A stretch of DNA of 64,000 bases from an uncultured Sutterella sp. (GTDB taxonomy: Bacteria; Pseudomonadota; Gammaproteobacteria; Burkholderiales; Burkholderiaceae_F), in NCBI GenBank assembly GCA_900542805.1, contig UQOW01000001.1, positions 118,285-182,284 of the forward strand, given 5' to 3'. Below are positions 36,262 to 45,473 of the stretch, in pieces (position 1 is the stretch's first letter; each line of letters starts with the position of its first letter). A program made the position numbers and the translations under genes. Under the pieces are notes generated by a model. The model ran no database searches and was not told where the DNA came from. It saw nothing but the letters and a program-made list of their open reading frames with translations.

Positions 36262-38031
36262 TTAAAGCGGGGCAATCGCTTTTTCAAGCCAACGCATAGA
36301 AACTTCCCCGAGATAAGGAGCGAGCCGCTCGCATACGAGGGCGTGATACGTGTCGACCCAAAGCTTTTCGTCTTTCGTTAAAAGTTCGGTCAGAATCAGG
36401 GTTCGATCAAACGGGCATAGGCTCAACGTTTCAAATTCTGAAAAGCCCTCAAAGGCGGACCGAACCGGCGTGACCAGGTTCTCAAGACGCACGCCCCAAA
36501 GACCGGCCCTGTATAGCCCCGGTTCATTGGAAACGACAATGCCCTCGACAAGGCGCGTTGCGTCCGTTGCCGGAGTTCGCGGAGAAATCGAAAGCGGAGC
36601 CTCGTGGACGTTCAAAACAAATCCGACGCCGTGTCCGGTTCCGTGCCCGTAATCGGCTCCGGCTTGCCAGAGCGGACTGCGCGCCAGAGAATCAAGGCGC
36701 CCGGCATGTAGACCTGTCGGAAAGCGCGCTTTGGCCAAAGCAATGTGCGCGCGTAACACGGTCGTGTAGTCTTTTTTCATCGCCTCGGACACAGGGCCGA
36801 TTCCGATGGTTCGCGTGATGTCCGTTGTTCCGGTTAAGTATTGTCCGCCCGAATCGAGTAGGAGCATGGTCCCCGGCGTAAGCGGGTCGGACTTTTTCGG
36901 ACTCGGGGCGTAATGCGGTTGCGAGGCATTGGCGCCGACGGCGGCAATTGTCGTAAAACTTGTTTCGATAAATCTCGGAGACTGTTTTCGTAGTTCCAGG
37001 AGCTTTTCGGAAACATCCCATTCGGAAAGCACAACTCCCCGAGTTGTTTGATTTTCAATCCAAGAAAAGAGCGACACCAGTGCAATGCCCTCGTCGACCA
37101 TGCTTTCTTGAATCAAGGCCAGTTCTTCGGGGTTTTTCCGAGTTTTCAGAACGGTCACCGGATTGGTTCCCGTGACGATTCTGACGCCGTTTGCGACCGA
37201 CTGATACAAGTGGGCATTCATTTGTGTCGGGTCGACAAAAAAGACGGTATCGGGAGACAGTTCCCGCAGCGCTTCGCTAATAGCCTCATACGGGTGGCAC
37301 CGTACGGAATCTTTTCGAAGCGAGGCAACGGTTGCCGGACCGAGTTTTCTCAGATTGATAAAAAGATCGGCGACTTCAGCCCGAATCAGAAGGTAGGCTA
37401 AAAAGACCGGTGTGTTCGGAAGATCCGACCCGCGTAAGTTGCAAAGCCACGCAACGTCGTCTAAAGCGCTGACCAAAAGTGTGTCAGCTCCGGCCTTTTT
37501 CATGGCTGCACGAGTGAGAGCGAACTTTTCCGAACGCGGACGCTGACCGCTCTCAAAAGGAAGAACCGGAACGGCTTGAAGTTCGGGGCGATTGTCCCAA
37601 AGCGCGTAAAGGGCTTCGGACACGTCGCCGAGTGTCATACCGCGAGTTTTTAAAGCGGTTTGCAACTTGGAAAACGGCTTTAACGCGTACGAGCCGGCAT
37701 CGATGCCGATGCGACTGCTGACGGGGAGATTTTCGCAGAGCCACGGCGTTAATCTCGGAGTTGCCGGATCTCCGTCACGCATTAACGTAAACAGAGTTCC
37801 CTCAAGCTCGATTCGAGCTTGCTCCCAGTAACGCGAGTCTGTCCACAGTAGGGCCTTGTCGCTTGTAATGACCACGCACCCGGCCGACCCGGTAAACGGG
37901 CATAGGGCTTTTCTCAATTCCCAGTGAGGGCAGGGATATTCGCTTGAATGCGGATCGCCGGTCGGAATGATGACGGCACTTAAACCGTGCTCCCCGAGCA
38001 AATCCCGCACACTCTGGATTGAAAGCGACAT
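36262..38031 (-). CDS. Xaa-Pro aminopeptidase, M24B family (three-domain type)
   Basis: Cytoplasmic metallo-aminopeptidase releasing N-terminal residues before proline; 589 aa, the longer eukaryote-like (XPNPEP1) layout with two N-terminal creatinase-like domains and a C-terminal pita-bread domain. The five metal ligands can be located: Asp in LLLDSGGQYL, Asp in GTTDITRTIG, His in GHGTGHGVGF, Glu in VSNEPGLYRAG and Glu in VRLENLV. The C-terminal extension (LWVDTYHALVCERLAPYL) also matches this subgroup. It ends next to an unrelated efflux operon and starts 8 nt before the stop of a small lipoprotein gene upstream of it. Confidence 0.94.
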   Translation of the reverse strand: MSLSIQSVRDLLGEHGLSAVIIPTGDPHSSEYPCPHWELRKALCPFTGSAGCVVITSDKALLWTDSRYWEQARIELEGTLFTLMRDGDPATPRLTPWLCENLPVSSRIGIDAGSYALKPFSKLQTALKTRGMTLGDVSEALYALWDNRPELQAVPVLPFESGQRPRSEKFALTRAAMKKAGADTLLVSALDDVAWLCNLRGSDLPNTPVFLAYLLIRAEVADLFINLRKLGPATVASLRKDSVRCHPYEAISEALRELSPDTVFFVDPTQMNAHLYQSVANGVRIVTGTNPVTVLKTRKNPEELALIQESMVDEGIALVSLFSWIENQTTRGVVLSEWDVSEKLLELRKQSPRFIETSFTTIAAVGANASQPHYAPSPKKSDPLTPGTMLLLDSGGQYLTGTTDITRTIGIGPVSEAMKKDYTTVLRAHIALAKARFPTGLHAGRLDSLARSPLWQAGADYGHGTGHGVGFVLNVHEAPLSISPRTPATDATRLVEGIVVSNEPGLYRAGLWGVRLENLVTPVRSAFEGFSEFETLSLCPFDRTLILTELLTKDEKLWVDTYHALVCERLAPYLGEVSMRWLEKAIAPL

Positions 38032-38039
38032 GGTCGTTC

Positions 38040-38420
38040 CTAAAAGATTTTCCGCATCGTCAGTTTAAGCGACATGCCGACAACGCCGTTGGTATTTTCC
38101 GGCTTGCCGATATCGACGCACTCGGTTCTCCAGCCTGCATCACGCATTTCGTCAATGGTTGCCTGAACGTTGATTTCTGCACAATTGAAGAGAATGGATT
38201 TAAACGGAAGTTGCACGGACATCGGTTGCGTCGAGGTGCAGACCGCAACCGATTTAGTGGGTGCATTCATCAGGGCGGGAATGTTTCTGGCCTCTCGGGT
38301 TGCCTTTAAGGTATCGGCAAAGGACGCTTTTTCATCCTTGGGGGCATCGCTCGTCGCGCAGCCGGCAACGAAAAGAGCCGCCGAGCACAGTAGGCTCGCA
38401 AAAAGTATCTTCTTGAACAT
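38040..38420 (-). CDS. Small putative lipoprotein of unknown function (126 aa)
   Basis: Function not recognised. MFKKILFASLLCSAALFVAGC is a lipoprotein signal with the lipobox VAGC, followed by ATSDAPKDEK. The mature domain is about 100 residues with two Cys (VAVCTSTQ and LFNCAEINV) that may form a disulfide, and ends LKLTMRKIF. Two ATGs are possible (38432 and 38420); neither has a clear ribosome-binding site, and the second gives the cleaner signal peptide. It lies 8 nt upstream of the aminopeptidase start, so cotranscription is likely. Confidence 0.7.
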   Translation of the reverse strand: MFKKILFASLLCSAALFVAGCATSDAPKDEKASFADTLKATREARNIPALMNAPTKSVAVCTSTQPMSVQLPFKSILFNCAEINVQATIDEMRDAGWRTECVDIGKPENTNGVVGMSLKLTMRKIF

Positions 38421-38459
38421 AGTGCGTAGCATTGTACCGAAACAGTCCTGTGAGTTTTC

Positions 38460-39980
38460 CTACGACCGGCGGCGCTTTAAACGCAAAATCGGCATTCCGG
38501 GCGGCAGATTCGAACGTACGGTTTCAAAGCGTAAGTCCTTTTGCAGCGTGCTTTTTGTTTGACGCGCGACAAATCCGAGCGTGTCTTTTTTTCGAGCCTT
38601 CGGTTTACCGGTTTCGCTTTGCGCCTTTTTCCCTGTTAAGGACGCCCTTTCCCAGCGAACGGAAGCGGGTTTTTCCCCGAAAGTCTTCGCAGGGGTATTT
38701 TGCGGTTTCTTATCCAAAAAGGCCTTCTCAGGGCGTTGCGTTGCCTTTTGACTCCCGGCTTGAACAGGGCGCTTTCGACCGTGTCGACTTTTTCTTTGTG
38801 TCGGTTTTCCCGTCGATTCAGTTTCCTCGAGATCCGACCGGCCCGCATTCTCGTAGCTCGGAGCATTTTTCACTGTCAGTTTCTTTTTCAGCAGGCGCTC
38901 GACGGCTTTAAGTTCCGAAGTTTCTTCCGGGCTGACAAGACTGATTGCCAGGCCCGCTTGCCCGGCTCTTCCCGTGCGGCCGATACGGTGCACATAGTCT
39001 TCGGGCACATTCGGAAGCTCATAGTTCACCACTTGCGGCAGTCCCTTAATATCCAAGCCGCGCGCCGCAATGTCGGTTGCTACCAGCACGCGGATAGTTT
39101 TGTTTTTAAAGCCGCTTAAGGCTTTGGTTCGAGCCGATTGGCTCTTGTTGCCGTGAATGGCAGCGCTTGTCAGACCGTCTTTTGCCAGTTGCTCGGCAAG
39201 GCGATTGGCGGCGTGTTTCATGCGGGTAAATACGAGAACCTGCTCCCAATTGTTGTCGACAATGAGGTCTCGCAGTAAATCGCGTTTGCCTTTTTTTGCC
39301 GCAAAGTACACCTCCTGACGCACCAGAGCACAGTCTTGATTCTTGGCAATTTCGATATCGACGGGATGATTTAGGATACTTTGCGCGAGTGCATGGATAT
39401 CGTCATTAAACGTTGCCGAGAATAAAAGGGTTTGGCGCCTTTTCGGGACCACGGCCAGAATCTTGCGAATATCCCGGATAAAGCCCATATCGAGCATGCG
39501 ATCGGCCTCATCGAGCACGAGAAAATGCACGTTACTTAAAGAGACGTTTCCTTGTCCAATATGATCTAAAAGTCGTCCCGGCGTTGCAACCAGAATGTCA
39601 ACGCCGCTACCGAGCGCTGCCGTTTGCGGGCGGATGTTGACGCCGCCGAAGACAAGGGCCGTTTTAAGTCCCGTTCCTAAGGCATAGCCGCGAATGTCTT
39701 CTTCAATTTGAGCGGCCAACTCTCGAGTCGGAGCGAGAATCAGGGCGTGTGCGGAACGCGCCTTTCTCGGAGCTTTTCCTTGCAGAAGTTTTTCGACAAG
39801 GGGTAGCCCGAATGCGGCGGTTTTCCCGGTCCCTGTTTGAGCAGCTGCAAGAACGTCGCGTCCCTGAAGAATTGGGTCGATGGCTTGAAGTTGAATCGGG
39901 GTGGGCTCTCGGTAGCCGAGGGCTTTCACGTTTTTTAAAAGAAGAGGGGAAAGTCCGAAGTTAGAAAACGAAGGGGTCAC
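38460..39980 (-). CDS. rhlE: DEAD-box RNA helicase RhlE-like
   Basis: ATP-dependent RNA helicase probably acting in ribosome assembly or RNA turnover; 506 aa. Motifs in order: the Q-motif ([20 protein letters not shown]), [41 protein letters not shown], and [15 protein letters not shown]. The C-terminal ~130 residues are Lys/Arg rich and low complexity, an RNA-binding tail as in RhlE-type proteins. The open frame runs back to 40175 but that would overlap maf by 146 nt; the GTG at 39980, giving [12 protein letters not shown], fits the family start. Its ribosome-binding site is weak, so the start is less certain. Confidence 0.92.
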   Translation of the reverse strand: MTPSFSNFGLSPLLLKNVKALGYREPTPIQLQAIDPILQGRDVLAAAQTGTGKTAAFGLPLVEKLLQGKAPRKARSAHALILAPTRELAAQIEEDIRGYALGTGLKTALVFGGVNIRPQTAALGSGVDILVATPGRLLDHIGQGNVSLSNVHFLVLDEADRMLDMGFIRDIRKILAVVPKRRQTLLFSATFNDDIHALAQSILNHPVDIEIAKNQDCALVRQEVYFAAKKGKRDLLRDLIVDNNWEQVLVFTRMKHAANRLAEQLAKDGLTSAAIHGNKSQSARTKALSGFKNKTIRVLVATDIAARGLDIKGLPQVVNYELPNVPEDYVHRIGRTGRAGQAGLAISLVSPEETSELKAVERLLKKKLTVKNAPSYENAGRSDLEETESTGKPTQRKSRHGRKRPVQAGSQKATQRPEKAFLDKKPQNTPAKTFGEKPASVRWERASLTGKKAQSETGKPKARKKDTLGFVARQTKSTLQKDLRFETVRSNLPPGMPILRLKRRRS

Positions 39981-40029
39981 AAAAGGAATCCAAATACAAA
40001 AAGAGTCACACGGGGTAAGAGAAAACTCA

Positions 40030-40644
40030 TTATCCGCCGGATTCAATGCCGAGGGTCTTAAGAAGGGCGGCCGTTTGAAAGGCCGGCAGTCCCATGATGC
40101 CGCTAAAGCTCCCGTCGATGTGGTCGATATAGACGGCGGCAAGTCCTTGAACGGCGTAGCCGCCGGCCTTGTCATAGGGTTCTTCGGTGGCGCTGTACCA
40201 AGCGATTTCCTCCTCTGTCAGGGGCCGGAAATGCACGTGTGAAACACTGACGGCCTCCAGAAGGTGAGTCGGGGAAGTAGCGATAACGAGCGCTGTGCGG
40301 ACGGTGTGCGTCGTGCCGGAAAGTGCTTCTAAAAACAGGATTTCTTCCTCTCGGTTTTTCGGTTTCCCGAGGATACGTGTTCCGAGGATGACGGCGGTGT
40401 CGGCAGCCAGAACAGGACGAGCGGCAAGGCCCTCTTTTTCGATTCGATCGAAAGCGCGTAGGGCTTTTTCACGCGCCGTTCGACACACGTAGTCTTCGGG
40501 GCTTTCGTCGGCAAGACGCACTTCATCACCGGCAAAGGCCGTCGGGACGGTTTTGTCCGAAAGAACGGTAAAGTCGTGAAAGCCGATGTCGCGCAGAATC
40601 TGCGCACGCCGAGGGCCCTTGCTCGCTAAGTAAAACAACGTCAT
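40030..40644 (-). CDS. maf: Maf-like nucleoside triphosphate pyrophosphatase (YhdE subgroup)
   Basis: House-cleaning pyrophosphatase for dTTP/UTP and modified nucleotides; 204 aa. It shows [12 protein letters not shown] (the usual first Ser of the SxSPRR motif is Lys-Gly here), [16 protein letters not shown] with the catalytic-type Asp, and [15 protein letters not shown] followed by SFSGIMGLP, which point to the YhdE rather than the YceF subgroup. It overlaps the rlmH stop by 4 nt and belongs to the nadD-rsfS-rlmH-maf operon. In many Burkholderiales rng follows maf; here a DEAD-box helicase gene takes that place. Confidence 0.94.
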   Translation of the reverse strand: MTLFYLASKGPRRAQILRDIGFHDFTVLSDKTVPTAFAGDEVRLADESPEDYVCRTAREKALRAFDRIEKEGLAARPVLAADTAVILGTRILGKPKNREEEILFLEALSGTTHTVRTALVIATSPTHLLEAVSVSHVHFRPLTEEEIAWYSATEEPYDKAGGYAVQGLAAVYIDHIDGSFSGIMGLPAFQTAALLKTLGIESGG

Positions 40645-41108
40645 GCGCGGTGATAGGGGTGGTTATTGAGAATCGACCACGCGCGATACAGTTGCTCGCA
40701 CAGCAGGATACGAGCAACGGCATGCGGTAGCGTCATGGAGGAAAGTCGCATGGAAAAATCGGCTTTCTTTTTAAAGTCGGCATCGAGACCGTCCGGCCCT
40801 CCGATGACGAACGTGACATTTCGCGAATCGTCCTTCCATTTGGCGATGCGGTTAGCAAACTCAACGGTTGTCAAGTCCTTCCCTCGTTCGTCTAAAACCA
40901 CAAGCACGTCATCGGGGTCGACGGATTTTTCGATGCGACGCGCTTCCGCTTGCATGAGCTTTTGAGGGGTTTGTCCGGCTCTGGGCTCGGTTTTTAACTC
41001 CCGGAGCTCGACGGTAAAACCTTTGGGAAAGCGCGCAAGATAATCCTTGACGGCTGTATTTACCCAAGGGTCTTCACGCTGTCCGACGGCAAGGACGATT
41101 ATGCGCAT
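40641..41108 (-). CDS. rlmH: 23S rRNA (pseudouridine1915-N3)-methyltransferase RlmH
   Basis: SPOUT-fold methyltransferase modifying pseudouridine 1915 in helix 69 of 23S rRNA on the assembled ribosome; 155 aa, normal length. The SAM-binding knot appears as TFVIGGPDGLD, and the C-terminal signature is SSMTLPHAVARILLCEQLYR followed by NNHPYHRA. The ATG at 41108 directly abuts the rsfS stop (41109), showing tight coupling. Confidence 0.97.
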   Translation of the reverse strand: MRIIVLAVGQREDPWVNTAVKDYLARFPKGFTVELRELKTEPRAGQTPQKLMQAEARRIEKSVDPDDVLVVLDERGKDLTTVEFANRIAKWKDDSRNVTFVIGGPDGLDADFKKKADFSMRLSSMTLPHAVARILLCEQLYRAWSILNNHPYHRA

Positions 41109-41762
41109 CTATGAGGCCTTTGCGCTCTTTTTCGCCGTCGAAGCGGTTGCTTTCGTCGTCCGTTTTTTTGCAGTGCTCACAGGTTTTTTTGCTGAGGATG
41201 CAACGGCTTTTTTAACCGTGGTTTTCTTGGCCGCGGCCTCTTTTTTCGCGGCCGTTTTTTTTGCGGCAGTCTTTTTCGCCGTCACTTTCTTCTCGACGGT
41301 TTCGGCCGTCTTTGTGCTCGTCTTTGCCGTCTTGGTCGCGGTGGTTTTCTTTGCCGTACTGCGAGGTGCACGCTTGCGAGCGGGCTTTGATTGCTGCTCG
41401 TTTTGTTCGGCCTTTGCAAAAAGTGCCTTCACATCAAGCGCATCCGGACCCCAGAGTTCTTCTAAGTCGTAATACTGACGAATCGCCGGCTGCATGCAGT
41501 GGCACACAACTGAGCCGCAGTCTACGAGAACCCATTCGCCGGTATCCGTTCCTTCGATGCCGCTCACTTTGCCGCCGGTGGCTTTCACAGCCTTGGAAAC
41601 GGCGCTAGCCAAAGCACGTGTTTGGCGATTACTCGTTCCCGAGGCAATGACAACATGATCGAACGCGCTCGTTTTTTTCGTTGTGTCATAAACACGGATA
41701 TTTTGGCCTTTGACGTCTTCTAAGGCGTCAACGACGGTTTTCAGTAATGTTTTCTTATCCAT
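41109..41762 (-). CDS. rsfS: Ribosomal silencing factor RsfS with long Lys/Ala-rich tail
   Basis: RsfS binds L14 and blocks subunit joining when nutrients are scarce. The core is residues 1-~115 (MDKKTLLKTVVDALEDVKGQ, DHVVIASGTSNRQTRALASA, GTDTGEWVLVDCGSVVCHCM, QYYDLEELWG), a typical 105-130-aa RsfS. It is followed by about 95 residues made almost only of Lys, Ala, Thr, Ser and Val, with repeated AAKKTAAKK-like units, resembling histone H1-like/AlgP-like tails. Such a tail would bind nucleic acid. The reading frame is intact and the gene overlaps nadD by 8 nt and abuts rlmH. Confidence 0.93.
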   Translation of the reverse strand: MDKKTLLKTVVDALEDVKGQNIRVYDTTKKTSAFDHVVIASGTSNRQTRALASAVSKAVKATGGKVSGIEGTDTGEWVLVDCGSVVCHCMQPAIRQYYDLEELWGPDALDVKALFAKAEQNEQQSKPARKRAPRSTAKKTTATKTAKTSTKTAETVEKKVTAKKTAAKKTAAKKEAAAKKTTVKKAVASSAKKPVSTAKKRTTKATASTAKKSAKAS

Positions 41763-42453
41763 TGTTCGACTGTTCCCTGTAAAGATGATGATTCCGAATG
41801 TAGGCTTTCACATCGGGGCAGAGCCACGTATCTAGGACCGACTCAGTTTCCTTAACGGCTTCGCCTTTAAGGATAGTACGAATTTTAGAGGAACTTGCCG
41901 ACGTGGGCGGCATGGAAAAAAAGGCAACGGATCCGTACGGGGTAGCGCAAAGCACGTGAGCGGGCTTTATGTGATCGGCAGCCCAAGAGGCAACGAGCGG
42001 GCAGGGCTTCGGCACTTTTCCGTCGCGAGTGCTCACGGCGATGTCGACGTAGTCGAGAAACGAGGTCCACTCTTTCCACGTATGAAGGTTTTCCCATTGA
42101 TCGGCCCCGAGAATGAGAACAAGCGGCGTATCCGGTCCGACTTCCCGCCGCATCTGATGCAGCGTATCGATGGTGTATGTCGGACCCGGGCGATTGACTT
42201 CACACAGATTGACGGCAAGACCGGGCTTCCCGGCTACGGCAAGTTCGAGCATGCGAACACGGTCGAGTGCCGGAGTCAGAGGATGCTTTTGCCAGGGGTT
42301 CCCGGCCGGTAAAAAATCTACACGCACGAGGTTTAAAACCTTCAGTGCCTGCTCGGCAAGGGCAATGTGTCCGACGTGCACCGGGTCGAAGGTACCGCCG
42401 AGTAGCCCGATGCCGAGGGCAAACTTGCCGGACAAACCCTCGGGGGCGCGCAT
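41755..42453 (-). CDS. nadD: Nicotinate-nucleotide adenylyltransferase
   Basis: Transfers AMP from ATP to nicotinate mononucleotide in NAD synthesis; 232 aa. IGLLGGTFDPVHVGHIALAE carries the nucleotidyltransferase HxGH motif, and SSSKIRTILK near the end is the second ATP-binding motif (SSTKIR type). The start ATG at 42453 shares its A with the purD stop (TGATG), typical of translational re-initiation; GAGGA is 12 nt upstream. The TTG one codon earlier was not preferred. Confidence 0.96.
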   Translation of the reverse strand: MRAPEGLSGKFALGIGLLGGTFDPVHVGHIALAEQALKVLNLVRVDFLPAGNPWQKHPLTPALDRVRMLELAVAGKPGLAVNLCEVNRPGPTYTIDTLHQMRREVGPDTPLVLILGADQWENLHTWKEWTSFLDYVDIAVSTRDGKVPKPCPLVASWAADHIKPAHVLCATPYGSVAFFSMPPTSASSSKIRTILKGEAVKETESVLDTWLCPDVKAYIRNHHLYREQSNNG

Positions 42454-43739
42454 CAATGCTTGGTTTCCTCGCGCGATAGGGCACGATAGCCGATATCACG
42501 GCGCCACTGTGCTCCGGCAAAGTGCACTTGATTGACCGCTTCATAGGCCGTTTCCCGAGCCGTTCTAAAGGTTTCTCCGAGGCCGACCACACAAAGGACG
42601 CGACCGCCTGAAACCGTCATATGCCCGGTCGAATCGATTTTGGTCCCTGCATGAAAGACTTGATGCGTGGCATCGTTTTTCGGAAGCGATTCGATACGGG
42701 CGCCTTTTTCAGGCTTTTCCGGATAGCCCTTAGCGGCTACGACGACGCCGAGCGCAATGCGAGGATCCCACGAGAGTTCGGCCTTATCCAGGTTGCCCTC
42801 TAGGGCAAGCAGCAACGCCCTGGCAAAGTTTCCCCGGAGGCGAGACATAATCGGTTGGGTCTCCGGGTCTCCGAAGCGGCAGTTAAATTCCAGCGTTTTC
42901 ACGCCGCCTGCTTTGTCAATCATCAGGCCCGCATAAAGAAAGCCCGTGTAAGGATGCCCTTCTTCTTTCATGCCGCGCACCGTCGGATAAATAATCTCGC
43001 GCAGGACTTTTTCGTGGACGGTCTCGGTCACTACCGGAGCCGGCGAATAGGCACCCATGCCGCCCGTGTTCGGTCCTTTGTCTCCGTCCAAAAGCCGCTT
43101 GTGATCTTGACTCGAGGCCATCGCAAGTACGTGCTCGCCGTCGACCATGACGATAAAACTTGCTTCTTCTCCGTCAAGGAAATCTTCGAGGACGACACGT
43201 GCGCCGGCCTTCCCGAAGCGGTGGTCTCCGAGCATGGCATCGACTGCCTCGTGCGCTTCTTGCTCTGTCATGGCGACGACAACGCCTTTGCCGGCGGCAA
43301 GCCCGTCGGCTTTGACAACAATCGGAGCGCCATGTTCGGTGATGTACGCGTGTGCCTTCGTCGCATCCTCAAAGGTGGCGTACTCGGCTGTCGGAATCTT
43401 GTGGCGCTTCATGAAGGCTTTGGCAAAGGCCTTGGAGCTTTCAAGCTGCGCCGCTTCTTTGGTCGGTCCGAAAATCGGAAGGTTTTTCGCGCGAAAAACA
43501 TTGACGATGCCCTCGGAAAGCGGAGCTTCGGGGCCGACAACCGTTAAGGCGATGTGCTCTTTGACGGCAAAGTCCGCCAAGGCCTCGATATCGGTAATCG
43601 GGAGATTTTCAAGGGACGAATCGGCATCTGTACCGGCATTGCCCGGAGCTACGTAAACTTGGGTAACGTCTTGGCATTGAGCAAGACGCCAGGCTAAGGC
43701 GTGTTCCCTTCCGCCGCTACCGATGACAAGAATCTTCAT
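42453..43739 (-). CDS. purD: Phosphoribosylamine-glycine ligase
   Basis: ATP-grasp enzyme that makes glycinamide ribonucleotide, the second step of purine synthesis; 428 aa. MKILVIGSGGREHALAWRL is the family start, FGPTKEAAQLESSKAFAKAF and IVVKADGLAAGKGVVVA are the ATP-grasp motifs, and EFNCRFGDPETQPIM contains the metal-binding Glu/Asn. It lies 49 nt downstream of yebC and is coupled to nadD. In many relatives hemF sits between purD and nadD; here the two genes overlap directly. Confidence 0.97.
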   Translation of the reverse strand: MKILVIGSGGREHALAWRLAQCQDVTQVYVAPGNAGTDADSSLENLPITDIEALADFAVKEHIALTVVGPEAPLSEGIVNVFRAKNLPIFGPTKEAAQLESSKAFAKAFMKRHKIPTAEYATFEDATKAHAYITEHGAPIVVKADGLAAGKGVVVAMTEQEAHEAVDAMLGDHRFGKAGARVVLEDFLDGEEASFIVMVDGEHVLAMASSQDHKRLLDGDKGPNTGGMGAYSPAPVVTETVHEKVLREIIYPTVRGMKEEGHPYTGFLYAGLMIDKAGGVKTLEFNCRFGDPETQPIMSRLRGNFARALLLALEGNLDKAELSWDPRIALGVVVAAKGYPEKPEKGARIESLPKNDATHQVFHAGTKIDSTGHMTVSGGRVLCVVGLGETFRTARETAYEAVNQVHFAGAQWRRDIGYRALSREETKH

Positions 43740-43788
43740 AACAAACCTCCCGTTTTTTCGTCCGTTGCGTTCAGGCGTGCGCTTCTAA

Positions 43789-44523
43789 CTATTCTTCGTC
43801 ACAAAAGACTGCGCTCGTGTAGACGTGGCTGACGTCATCTAAGTCTTCGAGGGCATCGATGAGCTTGTGCATCTTGGCGGCATCTTCCCCTTTAAGTTCC
43901 ACTTCGTTTAAGGGTTTCATCGTGACATCGGCTGAAACCGGCGTGAGCCCGGCCGTCTCGAAAGCCTTCTGAACAGCATCGAATGTCTCGGGGGCGCAGA
44001 CCACCTCAATGGAGCCGTCCTCGTCGGTCACGACGTCATCGGCGCCGGCATCCAAGGCCGTTTCCATCACGCAATCTTCATCGATTCCCGGAGCAAAAAG
44101 GAATTCTCCGCAGTGCTTAAACTGGAAGGAAACCGAGCCTTCGGTCCCGAGATTTCCGCCGTGTTTGGTAAGTTCATGACGCACATCGGCCACAGTACGC
44201 GTGCGGTTATCGGTTGTGCAATCGATAATGAGCGAGGCTCCGCCTACGCCGTACGCCTCGTAACGCACTTCTTCGTAGTTCACGCCTTCGAGCTGACCGG
44301 TGCCCTTCAAAATGGCATTTTGAATCGTATCCTTCGGAACGTTACCTTCACGTGCCTTGGCGATGGCAAGACGCAATCGGGAATTCATGTCCGGATCTCC
44401 GCCGCCTCCGACGCGGGCGGCAACGATGATTTCACGGACAAGCTTTGTCCACAGATTGGAACGCTTGGCATCCTGGCGTCCCTTGCGATGCTGAATATTG
44501 GCCCATTTCGAGTGACCGGACAT
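43789..44523 (-). CDS. yebC: YebC/PmpR-family protein
   Basis: Member of the TACO1/YebC family, described both as a transcriptional regulator and, more recently, as a factor easing ribosome stalling at proline runs. At 244 aa it has normal length. [20 protein letters not shown] at the start, [18 protein letters not shown], and [20 protein letters not shown] in the middle are hallmark segments. It is transcribed in the same direction as purD and divergently from lgt, with 158 nt between the two starts. Confidence 0.96.
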   Translation of the reverse strand: MSGHSKWANIQHRKGRQDAKRSNLWTKLVREIIVAARVGGGGDPDMNSRLRLAIAKAREGNVPKDTIQNAILKGTGQLEGVNYEEVRYEAYGVGGASLIIDCTTDNRTRTVADVRHELTKHGGNLGTEGSVSFQFKHCGEFLFAPGIDEDCVMETALDAGADDVVTDEDGSIEVVCAPETFDAVQKAFETAGLTPVSADVTMKPLNEVELKGEDAAKMHKLIDALEDLDDVSHVYTSAVFCDEE

Positions 44524-44681
44524 AACAGAACCTTTCTAAAAACAAAAATAAATGTAAACGAATCAACCGGCTTCGTGCCGAAAGTGCAGAGCAAAGGGAC
44601 GCGGGAGCCGGAGAAAATCGAAGATGCGCAAGTTTATCATTGTGTCTGTAAGATTGCCTTTTTCTTTGCCAACCGAACACC

Positions 44682-45473
44682 ATGTTTGTCCATCCGCAAT
44701 TTGATCCTGTGGCCTTTAGTGCCGGTCCCTTAAGCATCCGTTGGTACGGACTGGCGTATCTGCTCGGCTTTGCCTTGTTTTGGCTTTTGGGACGGTATCG
44801 GGCTCGTCAAGCGTGGCGCGGGATAAGCATCGAGAGCGTCGAGGACTTACTTTTTTACGGTATGCTCGGCGTGATTGTCGGCGGGCGGCTCGGTTTTTGT
44901 TTTTTTTATCAGCCGCAATGGTTCTTAACGCATCCGTCCGACATCCTGAAAGTTTGGCAAGGCGGCATGAGCGCTCACGGCGGCATGCTCGGTGTGATTG
45001 CGGCGATGGCCTTTTATGAGGTCAAGACACGGACGGGTTTTTTACGGGTAGCTGATTTTGCGGTTCCCTTGGTGCCGCTCGGCCTATTTTTCGGGCGCAT
45101 CGGAAACTTTATCAACGGTGAACTTTGGGGCCGTGCCTGTGATTCGTCCCTTCCTTGGGCGATGATTTTTCCGCAATCGGGCACGCTCATTGCTCGGCAC
45201 CCTTCTCAACTTTATGAGGCGCTCGGGGAAGGGCTCCTTTTATTTATTTTGCTGTGGGTGTATTCGGCCAAGCCGCGTAAAACCGGTTCCGTTGCGGCGC
45301 TTTTTTGCGTCGGTTATGCAACAGCTCGATTTATCGTCGAATTTTTCCGAGAGCCCGATGCGTACCTCGGGCTCGGCTTGTTGGGGTTAAGCCGCGGGCA
45401 GTGGCTCACGCTCCCGATTTTGGGCGTCGGGCTCGGTCTTTTTTGGATTTCCCGTCAAAAGAGGCCTTCTTAG
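44682..45473 (+). CDS. lgt: Prolipoprotein diacylglyceryl transferase
   Basis: Inner-membrane enzyme adding diacylglycerol to the lipobox Cys of prolipoproteins; 263 aa with seven membrane segments. The Lgt signature FGRIGNFINGELWGR is present, as are LSIRWYGLAYLLGF, GGRLGFCFFY and SAHGGMLGVIAAM with the essential His. The gene's 3' end overlaps the convergent methyltransferase-HNH gene by 4 nt. It would process the several lipoproteins encoded in this window. Confidence 0.97.
   Translation: MFVHPQFDPVAFSAGPLSIRWYGLAYLLGFALFWLLGRYRARQAWRGISIESVEDLLFYGMLGVIVGGRLGFCFFYQPQWFLTHPSDILKVWQGGMSAHGGMLGVIAAMAFYEVKTRTGFLRVADFAVPLVPLGLFFGRIGNFINGELWGRACDSSLPWAMIFPQSGTLIARHPSQLYEALGEGLLLFILLWVYSAKPRKTGSVAALFCVGYATARFIVEFFREPDAYLGLGLLGLSRGQWLTLPILGVGLGLFWISRQKRPS

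Noticed and set aside
40030..40175. N-terminal extension of the RhlE-like helicase back to 40175
   Set aside because: It would overlap maf by 146 nt and adds low-similarity sequence; the GTG at 39980 gives the family start.
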